Assembly: GCF_009834025.1 (NCBI RefSeq)
Contig: NZ_CP047156.1
Location: 186,001 to 250,000, forward strand
DNA length: 64,000 bases
Origin: Epidermidibacterium keratini
GTDB taxonomy: Bacteria; Actinomycetota; Actinomycetes; Mycobacteriales; Antricoccaceae
Direction: 5' to 3'
Shown here: positions 44,583 to 53,813 of the stretch, one piece after another
How the letters are laid out: every line of letters begins with the position of its first letter
Numbering within the stretch: position 1 is the stretch's first letter
The notes under the pieces: model-generated
What the model saw: the letters and a program-made list of their open reading frames with translations, nothing else
Told to the model about the DNA's origin: nothing
Databases searched by the model: none
Made by a program: the position numbers and the translations under genes

Positions 44583-44993
44583 CTAGACGGTGATGTCGGG
44601 CTTGACCTTGGCCAGCCGGCCGAGCAGCCCGTTGACGAATCGCGGCGACTCATCTGTCGAGAGCGTCTTAGCCAGCTCGACCGCTTCGTCGATCACGACC
44701 GCATCGGGGACGTCGTCAACCCACATCAGCTCGTAGACCGCCGCCCGGATGATCGCGCGGTCGACGCCGGGCATGCGCGAGAGCGACCAGCCTTCGGCGT
44801 ACGTCGAGACGAGCTCGTCGATGCGCTCGCGGTGCGCGGTGACACCCTCGACGAGGGTGATCGCGTAGGGCTGCAGCGGGCGGTCCGGATCGGCGATCCG
44901 GTCGGCCGCCGTCGTGACCGCATCGGTGCCGCGCAGGTCGGACTCGAAAAGGATGTCGACGGCGCGTTTGCGTGCCTTGGATCTGGCCGACAC
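44583..44993 (-). CDS. nusB: Transcription antitermination factor NusB
   Basis: 136 residues. Binds the rrn boxA RNA with S10 to promote antitermination of rRNA transcription. Conserved RKRAVDILFESDLRG at the N-terminus and SRMPGVDRAIIRAAVYELMW, then VIDEAVELAKTLSTDESPRFVNGLLG. GTG start five bases after the efp stop, the usual efp-nusB pair. Confidence 0.95.
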   Translation of the reverse strand: MSARSKARKRAVDILFESDLRGTDAVTTAADRIADPDRPLQPYAITLVEGVTAHRERIDELVSTYAEGWSLSRMPGVDRAIIRAAVYELMWVDDVPDAVVIDEAVELAKTLSTDESPRFVNGLLGRLAKVKPDITV

Positions 44994-44998
44994 GGTGG

Positions 44999-45559
44999 CT
45001 AGTTCACACGCCCGAGGTAGGAGCCGTCGCGGGTGTCGACCTTGAGCTTGTCGCCGGTGTTGATGAACAGCGGGACGTTGATGGTCGCGCCGGTCTCGAG
45101 CTCGGCGGGCTTGGTGCCGCCGGTCGAGCGGTCACCCTGCAGTCCCGGGTCGGTGTGCTTGACGACGAGTACGACGCTCGCGGGCAGCTCGATAAACAGC
45201 GGGTTGCCGTCGTGAGTCGCCACGACCGCCTCGGTGTTCTCCAGCATGTACTTCGCGGCATCGCCGACGATCGCCGACGAGACCGGGACCTGGTCGTAGG
45301 TGTCGCCGTCCATGAAGACGAAATCGGTGCCGTCGTTGTAGAGGTACTGCATGGTGCGCTTGTCGACGTTGGCGGTGTCGACCTTGGTGCCGGCGTTGAA
45401 CGTCTTGTCGACCACCTTGCCCGAGAGCACGTTCTTGAGCTTGGTGCGCACGAACGCGCCGCCCTTGCCCGGCTTCACATGCTGGAACTCAACGACGGCC
45501 CACAGGTTGCCGTCGAGGTTGAGCACGGTGCCGTTCTTTAGGTCGTTGGTGGTGGCCAC
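44999..45559 (-). CDS. efp: Elongation factor P
   Basis: Rescues ribosomes stalled at polyproline stretches. 186 residues, three beta-barrel domains. N-terminal [15 protein letters not shown] and the tip loop [12 protein letters not shown] with the Lys that is modified in some species. Final [12 protein letters not shown] is typical. It lies 29 bases downstream of pepQ. Confidence 0.96.
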   Translation of the reverse strand: MATTNDLKNGTVLNLDGNLWAVVEFQHVKPGKGGAFVRTKLKNVLSGKVVDKTFNAGTKVDTANVDKRTMQYLYNDGTDFVFMDGDTYDQVPVSSAIVGDAAKYMLENTEAVVATHDGNPLFIELPASVVLVVKHTDPGLQGDRSTGGTKPAELETGATINVPLFINTGDKLKVDTRDGSYLGRVN

Positions 45560-45588
45560 GGGGCGTCCTCTTTCGCGGGGTTGGCTAG

Positions 45589-46689
45589 CTACAGGATGAC
45601 GAGGTCCTTGGTGGTCTTCGTCAGCAGGTCGGTCTGCGAGTCGCCGGCGGCAGACCCACGCAGGACGAGCGTGTCCTCGATGCGTACGCCGCCACGCCCC
45701 GGCAGATAGACGCCGGGCTCGACGGTGACGCAGACCCGATCGTCCAGTTTAGTCTCTGACAGCGCGCTGAGATTGGGCGCCTCGTGAATCTCCAGCCCGA
45801 CACCGTGCCCGAGACCGTGGGTAAACGTCTCGCCGTACCCCGCGTCGGTGATGATCCCTCGGCTTACCGCGTCGATCTCTTTGCCCGTCGCGCCGACGGC
45901 GAGCGCATCGGAACCGGCGCGCTGTGAGGCGGCGACGAGCTCGTAGATCTCGCGCTGCCAGTCGGCAAGGCTTCCGATGCCGAACGTGCGGGTCATGTCG
46001 GAGTGATAGCCCCGGTACGTCGCGCCGAAGTCGAACTTGACCAGATCGCCGGTCTCGACGACGCGCTCCCCCGGACGGTGGTGCGGGATGGCCGAGTTCG
46101 GGCCGGTTGCCACGATCGTCTCGAAGGAGACCTCGTCGGCGCCGAGTGCGAGCATCCGGAAGTCCAGGTCGCGCCCGATCTCGGCTTCGGTGCGGCCGGC
46201 GGCGATCCCGCCCGCCTCGATGAGCTCGGCAAGCGCCTGGTCGGCAATCGCGCACGCCTGCGCGAGCAGCTCGATCTCGGCGTCATCCTTGATGGCGCGC
46301 AGCGCCTCGACCTGCTGCTGCAGGCTGACGAACGTCGCCGACGGCGCGATCTCGGCGAGCGCCTGCGACTCATCGACGCTGACCACGTGGGTCTCATAGG
46401 CGAGGGTCTTTGCCCACTCGGCGATGTCCTGCAGCACCGCCTGCGCACTCGCGCGGCCGACCAGCAGCGGGAGGTCCGGAACCTGCTCCTGCGACTGCGT
46501 GACGTAGCGCCCGTCGGTGCTGAAGAGATCCTTGTCCGGGTCGGCCGCGACCACGAGCGCGGCGTTCGAGCCGGTGAACCCGGTCAGGTAGCGCACGTTG
46601 ATGAGGTTGGTGATGAGCGCGGCGTCGGCGCCGAGATCGGCAAGACTCGCGCGCAGGGCATCACGACGGGCGGCGGTGGCAGCAGACAT
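45589..46689 (-). CDS. pepQ: Xaa-Pro aminopeptidase / dipeptidase, M24 family
   Basis: 366 residues. N-terminal creatinase-like domain (about 1-130), then the pita-bread metallopeptidase domain with metal ligands in [20 protein letters not shown] (two Asp), [15 protein letters not shown] (His) and [20 protein letters not shown] (Glu). It cleaves peptide bonds next to proline. Located just upstream of efp, the common actinobacterial order aroQ-pepQ-efp-nusB, although here an insert separates it from aroQ. Start ATG at 46689. Confidence 0.9.
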   Translation of the reverse strand: MSAATAARRDALRASLADLGADAALITNLINVRYLTGFTGSNAALVVAADPDKDLFSTDGRYVTQSQEQVPDLPLLVGRASAQAVLQDIAEWAKTLAYETHVVSVDESQALAEIAPSATFVSLQQQVEALRAIKDDAEIELLAQACAIADQALAELIEAGGIAAGRTEAEIGRDLDFRMLALGADEVSFETIVATGPNSAIPHHRPGERVVETGDLVKFDFGATYRGYHSDMTRTFGIGSLADWQREIYELVAASQRAGSDALAVGATGKEIDAVSRGIITDAGYGETFTHGLGHGVGLEIHEAPNLSALSETKLDDRVCVTVEPGVYLPGRGGVRIEDTLVLRGSAAGDSQTDLLTKTTKDLVIL

Positions 46690-46775
46690 GCGGCAAGTCT
46701 AGGGGGTCGGCCGCGCCCTGAACGCACGCCTCACAGCCCGTCTTCCACGCCGGCCCCAGAAATTCTCGGCGGGTA

Positions 46776-46804
46776 TGTCGATCTGGCGGTACGCCGTTCG
46801 TATA
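46776..46804 (+). promoter_or_regulatory. Candidate ECF42-type promoter upstream of YCII gene
   Basis: TGTCGA at 46776-46781, 17 bases, then CGTATA at 46799-46804. TGTCGA is the -35 motif described for ECF42 sigma factors (established knowledge from memory). It lies about 50 bases upstream of the YCII gene whose operon encodes an ECF42-like sigma, so autoregulation is likely. Confidence 0.5.
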
Positions 46805-46852
46805 GGGGGGTGAGACGCTGACACGAGGTCGGCGTACGACGAAGGAGAATCC

Positions 46853-47209
46853 ATGGCTCAATACCTGCTCAAGATGATCCAACCGGTAGGCATCGTGCCG
46901 AGCTTCGAGGAGCTCGCACCGGTGATGCAAAAGCTCGGCGCCCTGCAGCAGGAGCTGGCCAGCGAAGGCTCGTGGGTCTTCGGTGGCGGACTGCACCAGC
47001 CGGACTCTGCCACGATGGTGCGCCCCGGCGACGGCAGTCCGCTCATCACCGACGGCCCGTTCGCAGAGGGAGCGGAGTTCGTCGGTGGCGTGACGATCAT
47101 CGATGTCGCCGACCTCGACGCGGCACTCCGCTGGGCCAAGCGATACGTCGACGTGACCGGCCTCGCCACCGAGGTCACCCCCTTCCTCGCCGGACCGCCC
47201 GGAGCGTGA
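46853..47209 (+). CDS. YCII/DCGrd-domain protein partnered with ECF sigma
   Basis: 118 residues, a single YCII-like (DGPF/DCGrd) domain: the start AQYLLKMIQP, a central GGGLHQPDSATMVRPGDG, the hallmark DGPFAEG near residue 66 and a VADLDAALRWAKR helix. Such proteins are regularly encoded beside ECF42-type sigma factors, and their function is not established. Strong ribosome binding site GAAGGAGA. The sigma gene starts a few bases downstream. Confidence 0.88.
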   Translation: MAQYLLKMIQPVGIVPSFEELAPVMQKLGALQQELASEGSWVFGGGLHQPDSATMVRPGDGSPLITDGPFAEGAEFVGGVTIIDVADLDAALRWAKRYVDVTGLATEVTPFLAGPPGA

Positions 47210-47216
47210 GTTGCGC

Positions 47217-48440
47217 ATGACAAGCGAGCTCGACGCCGTCTTCCGCAATGAGTACGGACGCGCGGTGTCGGTGCTGACCGGCGTCCTCGGCGACATCACA
47301 CTCGCCGAGGACGCCGTCCAGGCAGCGTTCGAGGTCGCGACTAGGCGGTGGCCAGTCGATGGCACCCCACCCAGCCCCGCAGGCTGGCTCATCACGACGG
47401 CGCGGCGCGCCGCGATCGACCTCCTGCGGCGGGAGGCCAAGCGGCCGGCGAAAGAGTCGGCCGCGACCGCGCTGACTGAGCAGCTGTCGGCCGACGACAA
47501 CGAGGAGGTGAGCGCCGTGCCCGACGATCGACTGCGAATGTTCTTCACCTGTGCGCACCCGGCGCTGTCGACGGCCGCGCAGACCGCGCTTACGCTGCGC
47601 ATCCTGGGAGGGCTCACTACCGCCGAGATCGGCCGTGCATTCCTGACCAGCGAGCAGACGATCGCGCAGCGGATAGTGCGCGCCAAGGCCAAGATCCGCG
47701 ACGCGTCGATTCCCTACCGCGTCCCGAGTGCGGCCGAGCTGCCGGAGCGGCTCGGCGGTGTACTTCGCGCGATCTACCTGATCTTCAACGAGGGGCACCT
47801 TGCGAGCGCCGGTGATGATCCCGTGCGCGATGACCTCGCTACCGACGCAATCGGACTTGCGCGGTTGCTGAGTGCTCTGATGCCCGACGAGCCCGAGGCG
47901 AGTGGGCTCCTCGCGCTCCTGCTCCTCACCCAGGCGCGGCGTCCCGCGCGCGTCGACGACGCGGGTGAGCTTGTCTCGCTCGATCAGCAGGACCGATCGG
48001 TCTGGGATCGTACGCTCATCGCAGAGGGCCATGCTCTCGTGCGGGCGTGCCTGCGTCGCAACCAGCCCGGCAGCTACCAGATCCAGGCCGCCATCGCCGC
48101 GGTCCACGCGGATTCAGACAGCTTCACAGGCACCGACTGGCCTCAGATCATCGCGCTGTACGACCAGCTCACGGCCATCGATCCCAGTCCGGTCATCGCG
48201 GTCGGCCGGGCCGTCGCGATCGGCGAGTCCGCCGGCGCCGAGGCCGGGTTGATCGCGCTCGAGCGGATTCAGGGCGCTGCGGCACTGCAGCGGTACGCCG
48301 TCTACCCCGCCGCTCGCGCGCAGCTGCTGCACCGCGCGGGCCGCGCCAGCGACGCGCGGTCGGCGTACGACGCAGCGATCTCACGGGCGCGCAATCCGGC
48401 CGAACGGCGCGATCTCGAAGCCCGGCGCGCGGCGACCTAG
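47217..48440 (+). CDS. ECF42-like sigma factor with C-terminal extension
   Basis: 407 residues from ATG 47217 (an in-frame TTG at 47211 is an alternative). Sigma region 2 around residues 8-75 (EYGRAVSVLTGVLGDITLAEDAVQAAFEVA, then GWLITTARRAAID). Region 4 around 110-165 (LTLRILGGLTTAEIGRAFLTSEQTIAQRIVRAKAKIRD). The extra C-terminal 230 residues are helical, TPR-like and typical of ECF42, where they are reported to be required for activity. No anti-sigma gene follows. Coupled to the DCGrd protein upstream; stimulus unknown. Confidence 0.9.
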   Translation: MTSELDAVFRNEYGRAVSVLTGVLGDITLAEDAVQAAFEVATRRWPVDGTPPSPAGWLITTARRAAIDLLRREAKRPAKESAATALTEQLSADDNEEVSAVPDDRLRMFFTCAHPALSTAAQTALTLRILGGLTTAEIGRAFLTSEQTIAQRIVRAKAKIRDASIPYRVPSAAELPERLGGVLRAIYLIFNEGHLASAGDDPVRDDLATDAIGLARLLSALMPDEPEASGLLALLLLTQARRPARVDDAGELVSLDQQDRSVWDRTLIAEGHALVRACLRRNQPGSYQIQAAIAAVHADSDSFTGTDWPQIIALYDQLTAIDPSPVIAVGRAVAIGESAGAEAGLIALERIQGAAALQRYAVYPAARAQLLHRAGRASDARSAYDAAISRARNPAERRDLEARRAAT

Positions 48441-48452
48441 ATCACTGGTCAC

Positions 48453-48469
48453 CCGACCTATTTGCTAGG
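48453..48469 (+). terminator. Short hairpin after the sigma gene
   Basis: GACCTA and TAGGTC pair around a five-base loop, 12 bases after the sigma stop. A weak terminator or an operator-like dyad; no T-run. Confidence 0.3.
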
Positions 48470-48575
48470 TCGTTCCAAGTTTCAACGATTAGGCTGGGTT
48501 ATACCAAAGTCGCGGCAGCCGGCGTCCCCGGGGGATATCCATGAGGCCACCGCGGCGCATACCGGGGCCCCTGCC

Positions 48576-51500
48576 ATGTTCATACGCTGGCTTTTCTTCA
48601 TAGTCTGCTACACCGCCGCCACCGTCGTCGGTCGTTCAGCGCTACTCCCCGAGACCGGTCTCTCGCTCTTCTGGCCCGCTGCCGGAATCTCCGCGTGGTG
48701 GGCCATCACCTCACGCAGCCGAGCCGAGCTCATCGTGCTGTCGGCCAGCATCGCCACCGCCTCAACCATCGTCGGCGCCTTCACCGGAGCGAGCCTGGTG
48801 CCGGCGTTCTTCTACGCCCTGGCCAACGTCACGGTCGCCCTGATCGCCCGGTTTGCCGGCGGCTGGCTCGTCGCCGCCATCCCGTCGCTCGGTGTTGATC
48901 GCGACGACCCCGACCCCGTGCCGAACGCCCGGATGTCCACCGTCGCCGACGTCAACCGGCTGCTGGCCACGGCCGTCATCGCCGCGAGCGCCAGCGCCGC
49001 GGTCGGCATGGTCGGCCTCGCGACAAGTGGAGTGATGCCTACCGGCGAAGCCGCGCTCGCCTGGGTCGTCCGCTACTCCACCGCGATCATCGTGGTCACC
49101 GCACCGGCGCTTGCGGTGCGGTCATCGGGCCGGGTACGCCGGTGGCCCAGTGCGGTCGAGATCACCACCTTGCTGGTCGTCAGCGTGCTGGTCCAGTGGC
49201 TGGTCTTCCGCCCCGATGTCGCCCTCCCTATCTCCTTTATCCCCATCTGTCTGCTGTTCTGGAGCGGCTTTCGGATGCCGATGCCGGTGGCGAGCGTGCA
49301 CGGAGCCTTCGTCGCACTGAGTACTCTCGCTCTCGTGCTGCGCGGCGCTGGTGGCGCCCTCGGCGACGTGGCCAACCCAGGCATGCGCGCACTGGTCGTG
49401 CAGGGCTACATGGTGGTGGTCGCCGTACTCGCCCTGCTGGTCTCCGCGGCGCTCACCGAGCGTCGCCAGCTCACCAGCACACTTCGCAAGTCCGAACGAC
49501 AGGCGCGGCTGCAGGCCGCGCAGCTGCGCACCATCGTCGACACCGTCCCCGGCGGCTTGGTGGTCTTCGACCGGCAACGGCATCTGCTGGTGCGCAACGA
49601 CGCGATCTCACACTTCTTGACGATCAAGGAGGTCGACGGCCAGCCGGTGGCCGCGTCGCTTCCGATGAAACATCTCGACGGGCGCGACGTGACCGTCGAT
49701 GAGTTCCCGTCGGTCATCGCGCTCGGCGGCAAGAGCGTCAGCGACATGCGGGTGCGCACCAGCGACCCGAGCACCCGCGAGCCGAAGATCTTCTCGATCA
49801 GCTCGGCGCCGCTGCTCAGTGCCGAGCAGGAGCAGCCGGAGTACGCCGTACTGCTCTTCCACGACGTCACTGCCGAGCACGAGCAGGTCGAAGAGCTCCG
49901 GCGCGCGCACGAGCAGGCCGAGCGGCTCTTTGCCGATGCCCCGCACGGGCTGGCGCTGCTCGATGCCGACGGACACATCCTGAAGGCCAACAGCGGTCTT
50001 GGCGCACTTGCCGGCGTCCCTGAGTCGGCGCTGACCGGTCACTCGCTGCTGGATCTCGGTGACGGTGACGGTGCCGAGCTGCGCGACTACCTGGCCCGCA
50101 CGATCGCCGGGCAGGGCGCGCTGACCACGACCGACTGGCGGCTGCACCACTCCGGCGGGCAGCCGGTCTACGTCTCGCTCGGCAGCCGCGCGCTGTGCAA
50201 CGAGGACCACCCGGAGATCCTGGTCAACGTCATCGACGTGTCCGAGCGCCGGCGCTACGAGCGTCGCCTCGCCCACCTCGCCGACCACGACGCCCTCACC
50301 GGGCTGGCCAACCGCCGGCAGTTCGACCACGCGCTGGAGGCGCACCTCGACCGGTGCGAACGTTCCGGGCCGCGTGGGGCGCTGCTGCTGATCGACCTCG
50401 ATCACTTCAAGGAGCTCAACGACACGTTCGGGCACGCTGCCGGCGATCACCTGCTGACCTCGGTCGGGCGGATCTTGCGCTCGTCCTTCCGTCGCAGCGA
50501 CGTGGTGGCGCGGCTCGGCGGTGATGAGTTCGCAGTGTTGCTCAGCGACGCCGACCAAGCCGTGGCCGAGGCTAAAGCCGCCGCCCTCGTCCACCGCATC
50601 GAGACCGAAGCCAGCAGCCCCGGCCAGGGCCCGAGCCGCATCACCGCCAGCGTCGGCGTCGTCACGTTCGCGGCCGCCGCTCGCCGTGGCGCCGACCCGA
50701 TGGCCCTGGGCGACAGCCTGCTCTACGACGCGAAGGACGCAGGGCGCAACGGGTACGTCGTACTCGCCGAAGACGACCGCGACCAGTCGCGCACCGGGGT
50801 GCGGATGGCCTGGAAGGACCGTCTCGTCCGCGCGCTAGCCGACGGTCTGTTTGAGCTGCACCTACAACCGATCTACGACGTGCGCGCCGGGCGGGTCGCC
50901 GGGGCCGAGGCGCTCGTGCGCCTTGCCGACGGCGGCGAGCTCGTGCATCCCGGTCGGTTCATCTATATCGCTGAGCGCGCCGGGCTCATCGCCGAGCTCG
51001 ATGCCTGGGTGATTCGCAACGCCGTACCGATGTTGGGCACACTTCGCCAATATGCCGGGGATTTCGAGATCGGCGTCAACATCTCGGCACGTTCGCTCGG
51101 CAACGCCCTCATCGAGGATGCCCTCACCGACGTGATCGAGCAGATCGGCGTACGCCGCGGCGAGCTCATCGTTGAGATCACCGAGACGGCCGCCGTCCAG
51201 GACATCACCGTCGCCCGCGACTTCGCCGACCGGATGCGCGATCTCGGCGTCGAGATCGCGCTTGACGACTTCGGTGCCGGCTTCGGCTCGTTCCACTACC
51301 TCAAGCACATCTCCTTCGACTGGGTGAAGGTCGACGGCGAGTTCGTTGCCAATGCCCACCGCGATCCGCGGGACCTCGCGATGCTGCGCTCGATCGTCGG
51401 GCTGGCCAACGACCTCGGCGTCCGCACCGTGGCCGAGTGGGTGTCCTCCCCTGCCGCGATGGACGTCGCGCGCGAGCTGGGCATGGATGCGGCGCAGGGC

Positions 51501-51662
51501 TTTGCGATCGGCGCGCCAGTGCCGCTGGAGGACTTCGTCGCCCGCTACCTCTCTGGTGAGGTAAAACACCAATCCAGCCATGACGATGTCACCGAATCGA
51601 CGGGTGCACCGACTGGCGACTCCCCCGACCAGCCTCGGCTGGCCGAAGGGATCACTGCATGA
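48576..51662 (+). CDS. Membrane GGDEF-EAL cyclic di-GMP enzyme with MASE1-like and PAS domains
   Basis: About 1028 residues from ATG 48576; the open frame runs back to 48462 but hydrophobic family-like sequence begins at this Met. Residues 1-300 are a MASE1-like sensor with about eight helices. Two PAS-like domains follow (around 335-450 and 455-575). The GGDEF domain is intact (RLGGDEF near residue 660) and has an RxxD inhibitory site (RRSD) five residues before it. The EAL domain has EALVR, an ExTE-like EITET, DDFGAGFGS and KVDGEF, so phosphodiesterase activity is plausible too. The last four bases overlap the glycosyltransferase start. Likely controls c-di-GMP locally for that enzyme (inference). 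Confidence 0.88.
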   Translation: MFIRWLFFIVCYTAATVVGRSALLPETGLSLFWPAAGISAWWAITSRSRAELIVLSASIATASTIVGAFTGASLVPAFFYALANVTVALIARFAGGWLVAAIPSLGVDRDDPDPVPNARMSTVADVNRLLATAVIAASASAAVGMVGLATSGVMPTGEAALAWVVRYSTAIIVVTAPALAVRSSGRVRRWPSAVEITTLLVVSVLVQWLVFRPDVALPISFIPICLLFWSGFRMPMPVASVHGAFVALSTLALVLRGAGGALGDVANPGMRALVVQGYMVVVAVLALLVSAALTERRQLTSTLRKSERQARLQAAQLRTIVDTVPGGLVVFDRQRHLLVRNDAISHFLTIKEVDGQPVAASLPMKHLDGRDVTVDEFPSVIALGGKSVSDMRVRTSDPSTREPKIFSISSAPLLSAEQEQPEYAVLLFHDVTAEHEQVEELRRAHEQAERLFADAPHGLALLDADGHILKANSGLGALAGVPESALTGHSLLDLGDGDGAELRDYLARTIAGQGALTTTDWRLHHSGGQPVYVSLGSRALCNEDHPEILVNVIDVSERRRYERRLAHLADHDALTGLANRRQFDHALEAHLDRCERSGPRGALLLIDLDHFKELNDTFGHAAGDHLLTSVGRILRSSFRRSDVVARLGGDEFAVLLSDADQAVAEAKAAALVHRIETEASSPGQGPSRITASVGVVTFAAAARRGADPMALGDSLLYDAKDAGRNGYVVLAEDDRDQSRTGVRMAWKDRLVRALADGLFELHLQPIYDVRAGRVAGAEALVRLADGGELVHPGRFIYIAERAGLIAELDAWVIRNAVPMLGTLRQYAGDFEIGVNISARSLGNALIEDALTDVIEQIGVRRGELIVEITETAAVQDITVARDFADRMRDLGVEIALDDFGAGFGSFHYLKHISFDWVKVDGEFVANAHRDPRDLAMLRSIVGLANDLGVRTVAEWVSSPAAMDVARELGMDAAQGFAIGAPVPLEDFVARYLSGEVKHQSSHDDVTESTGAPTGDSPDQPRLAEGITA

Positions 51663-53113
51663 GCAAGCGCAAGGGCGGACTCGAGCGCGGAATCGGGATC
51701 GTCATTCTCGGAATGGCGCTTTTCGCCGGGCTCGTGCTGTGGATCGCACTGACCGTGCTGGAGCCCGAAGACCGGACGGCCCCGCAGGACGGTCTGCTGT
51801 TTGGTGTGTGGGACTTCGTCTACGACACTCAAGCCCCGTCGCTGCAGGCGATCCTGGTCGCCGTGGCATTGGCTCTGCTGCTGGCCGCGGCGGTCGCGAC
51901 GATCGAGCGTCAGATCACCAACAAGTACCGCCGCTCAGCCGACGCCGACGAGCTCCCGCTTGCCCCGCGGCCGGTGATGGCCGCAACCCGCGGCGTCTTC
52001 CACGGTCCGGTCACCGTCACCGCCCTGATCCCGGCACACAACGAAGCCGACAAGATCGGCGCGACCCTCGCGTCGCTGCAACGCCAGCATGGCGCTCCGG
52101 AGCGGATCGTCGTCGTCGCTGACAACTGCACCGATGAGACCGAGCAGATCGCTCTCGCGGCCGGGGTCGAGGTCTTCCGCTCGGTCGACAACACGCACAA
52201 GAAGGGCGGCGCGCTCAACCAGGCGCTTGCTGCGATCCTGCCCGAGCTCGGCGACAACGACACCGTGCTGGTGATGGACGCCGACACCGTACTCGACCAG
52301 GGCTACCTCGCCGCAGCGCGCTCCCGCTTCACCAACGACCGGGCCCTGATGGCCGTGGGCGGACTCTTCTACGGCGAAGAGGGCGGTGGGCTGATCGGGC
52401 AGTTCCAGCGCAACGAGTACACCCGCTACGCACGTGAGATCCGGCGTCGTCGGGGCCGCGTCTTCGTGCTGACCGGTACCGCGTCGGTGTTTCGCTCCCG
52501 CGCGATGAAGACAGTCGCCGACAGCCGCGGCACGCGCATCCCCGGGCAGCGCGGCAATGTCTACGACACCGCAGCGCTCACCGAAGACAACGAGATCACC
52601 ATCGCGCTGAAGTCGCTCGGTGCGCTGATCGTCTCGCCGAAGGAGTGCACGGTCGTCACCGAGGTCATGCCGACGTGGCGAGCACTCTGGGCGCAGCGGC
52701 TGCGCTGGCAGCGTGGAGCACTGGAAAACCTCGGCGCGTACGGCGTCACTGCGCAGACCGCGCGCTACTGGTCGCAGCAGCTCGGCATCGGTTATGGCGT
52801 CATCGCGCTGTTTAGCTACTTCCTGCTGTTTGCGGTCATGGCGCTGTCGCTGGATCGCTGGGTCTGGTTTCCGTTCTGGCTCGGGCTTGGTGCGCTGTTC
52901 GTGGTCGAACGCGTCATCACCGCGTGGGCCGGCGGCTGGCGTGCCAGGCTACTGGGACTGACGCTGTTTCCCGAGCTCTTCTACGCGACGTTCCTGAACG
53001 TGGTGTTCGTCAAGGGCGTCGTCGACATCGTGCTGCGCCGTGAGGCGCGATGGCGGCACGTGGTCACCGCCGGCGACGGCAAGGTGCAGGTCGAGGACGG
53101 AGCGCGCCGATGA
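51659..53113 (+). CDS. Membrane glycosyltransferase, family 2 (cellulose/poly-GlcNAc synthase-like)
   Basis: 484 residues. Two N-terminal helices (about residues 11-35 and 61-82), then a GT-2 catalytic domain: ALIPAHNEADKIG, the nucleotide-sugar DxD in VMDADTVLD, a TED motif (ALTEDNE) and the QxxRW motif QRLRWQRG. Three or four C-terminal helices follow. This is the pattern of processive synthases that polymerise and export a polysaccharide, but no PilZ domain is seen. ATGA overlaps join it to the c-di-GMP enzyme and to the small membrane protein. Product unknown. Confidence 0.87.
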   Translation: MSKRKGGLERGIGIVILGMALFAGLVLWIALTVLEPEDRTAPQDGLLFGVWDFVYDTQAPSLQAILVAVALALLLAAAVATIERQITNKYRRSADADELPLAPRPVMAATRGVFHGPVTVTALIPAHNEADKIGATLASLQRQHGAPERIVVVADNCTDETEQIALAAGVEVFRSVDNTHKKGGALNQALAAILPELGDNDTVLVMDADTVLDQGYLAAARSRFTNDRALMAVGGLFYGEEGGGLIGQFQRNEYTRYAREIRRRRGRVFVLTGTASVFRSRAMKTVADSRGTRIPGQRGNVYDTAALTEDNEITIALKSLGALIVSPKECTVVTEVMPTWRALWAQRLRWQRGALENLGAYGVTAQTARYWSQQLGIGYGVIALFSYFLLFAVMALSLDRWVWFPFWLGLGALFVVERVITAWAGGWRARLLGLTLFPELFYATFLNVVFVKGVVDIVLRREARWRHVVTAGDGKVQVEDGARR

Positions 53114-53370
53114 CCGACGTACTCGCCGGAATCCTGCCCGAGTCGGTGCTCGCGACGCACTGGTTCATGATCCTGTCGTCGTTCGTGGCGATCAACACGG
53201 TCATGTATGTCGCGCTCGCGGTCGCGAAGATCCTGCCCAAGCTGTATCCGCGGGACTGGCTGCCGCGCACCTACACGCGCGCGGAAACCCGCAGCATCTA
53301 CCCCGACACCCCCGAAGGCGAGCAGGCGCGGCGCGAGGCGACCCGCCCGCGCCACGAGCGCACAGACTGA
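53110..53370 (+). CDS. Small single-helix membrane protein linked to glycosyltransferase
   Basis: 86 residues. One transmembrane helix around residues 16-42 (WFMILSSFVAINTVMYVALAV), then a positively charged, Arg-rich cytoplasmic-type tail. I do not recognise the family. Its ATG overlaps the glycosyltransferase stop as ATGA, which argues for a functional link such as an accessory subunit. Convergent with aroQ, seven bases apart. Confidence 0.75.
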   Translation: MTDVLAGILPESVLATHWFMILSSFVAINTVMYVALAVAKILPKLYPRDWLPRTYTRAETRSIYPDTPEGEQARREATRPRHERTD

Positions 53371-53376
53371 GCCAGC

Positions 53377-53811
53377 TCAGGCGGTGAAGCGGACGATCGC
53401 CTGGATCGCGTCGGCGTACCCTTCGACCCCGAGACCGGCGATCACGCCGCGCGCGACCGGCGAGATCACCGAGTGGTGGCGAAACGCCTCGCGCGCGTGG
53501 ATGTTGCTGATGTGCACCTCGACCAGGGGCGCCGTGAGCATCGCGCACGCATCGCGCAGCGCGTAGGAGTAGTGGCCCCAGGCGCCGGGGTTGAGCACGA
53601 CGGGCGTCTCCAGGTCGGCTGCCTCGTGCAGCCAGTCGATCATCTCGCCCTCGTCGTTGGTCTGGCGCACCTCGACCGTGCGTCCGACCGCCTCACCCGC
53701 GTCCTGCACGAACTGCACCAGGTCGTCGTACGACGCCGAGCCGTAGATCCCCGGCTCCCGGTTACCGAGCCGGTTGAGGTTGGGCCCGTTCAGGATCAGG
53801 ATCTCGCTCAT
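53377..53811 (-). CDS. aroQ: 3-dehydroquinate dehydratase, type II
   Basis: Dehydrates 3-dehydroquinate in the shikimate pathway. 144 residues, the type II length. NGPNLNRLGNREPGIYG near the N-terminus has the conserved Arg and Tyr; NPGAWGHYSYALRDA holds the Asn; VEVHISNIHAREAFRHHS has the catalytic His. Last gene of aroC-aroK-aroB-aroQ. Confidence 0.95.
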   Translation of the reverse strand: MSEILILNGPNLNRLGNREPGIYGSASYDDLVQFVQDAGEAVGRTVEVRQTNDEGEMIDWLHEAADLETPVVLNPGAWGHYSYALRDACAMLTAPLVEVHISNIHAREAFRHHSVISPVARGVIAGLGVEGYADAIQAIVRFTA

Positions 53812-53813
53812 GC

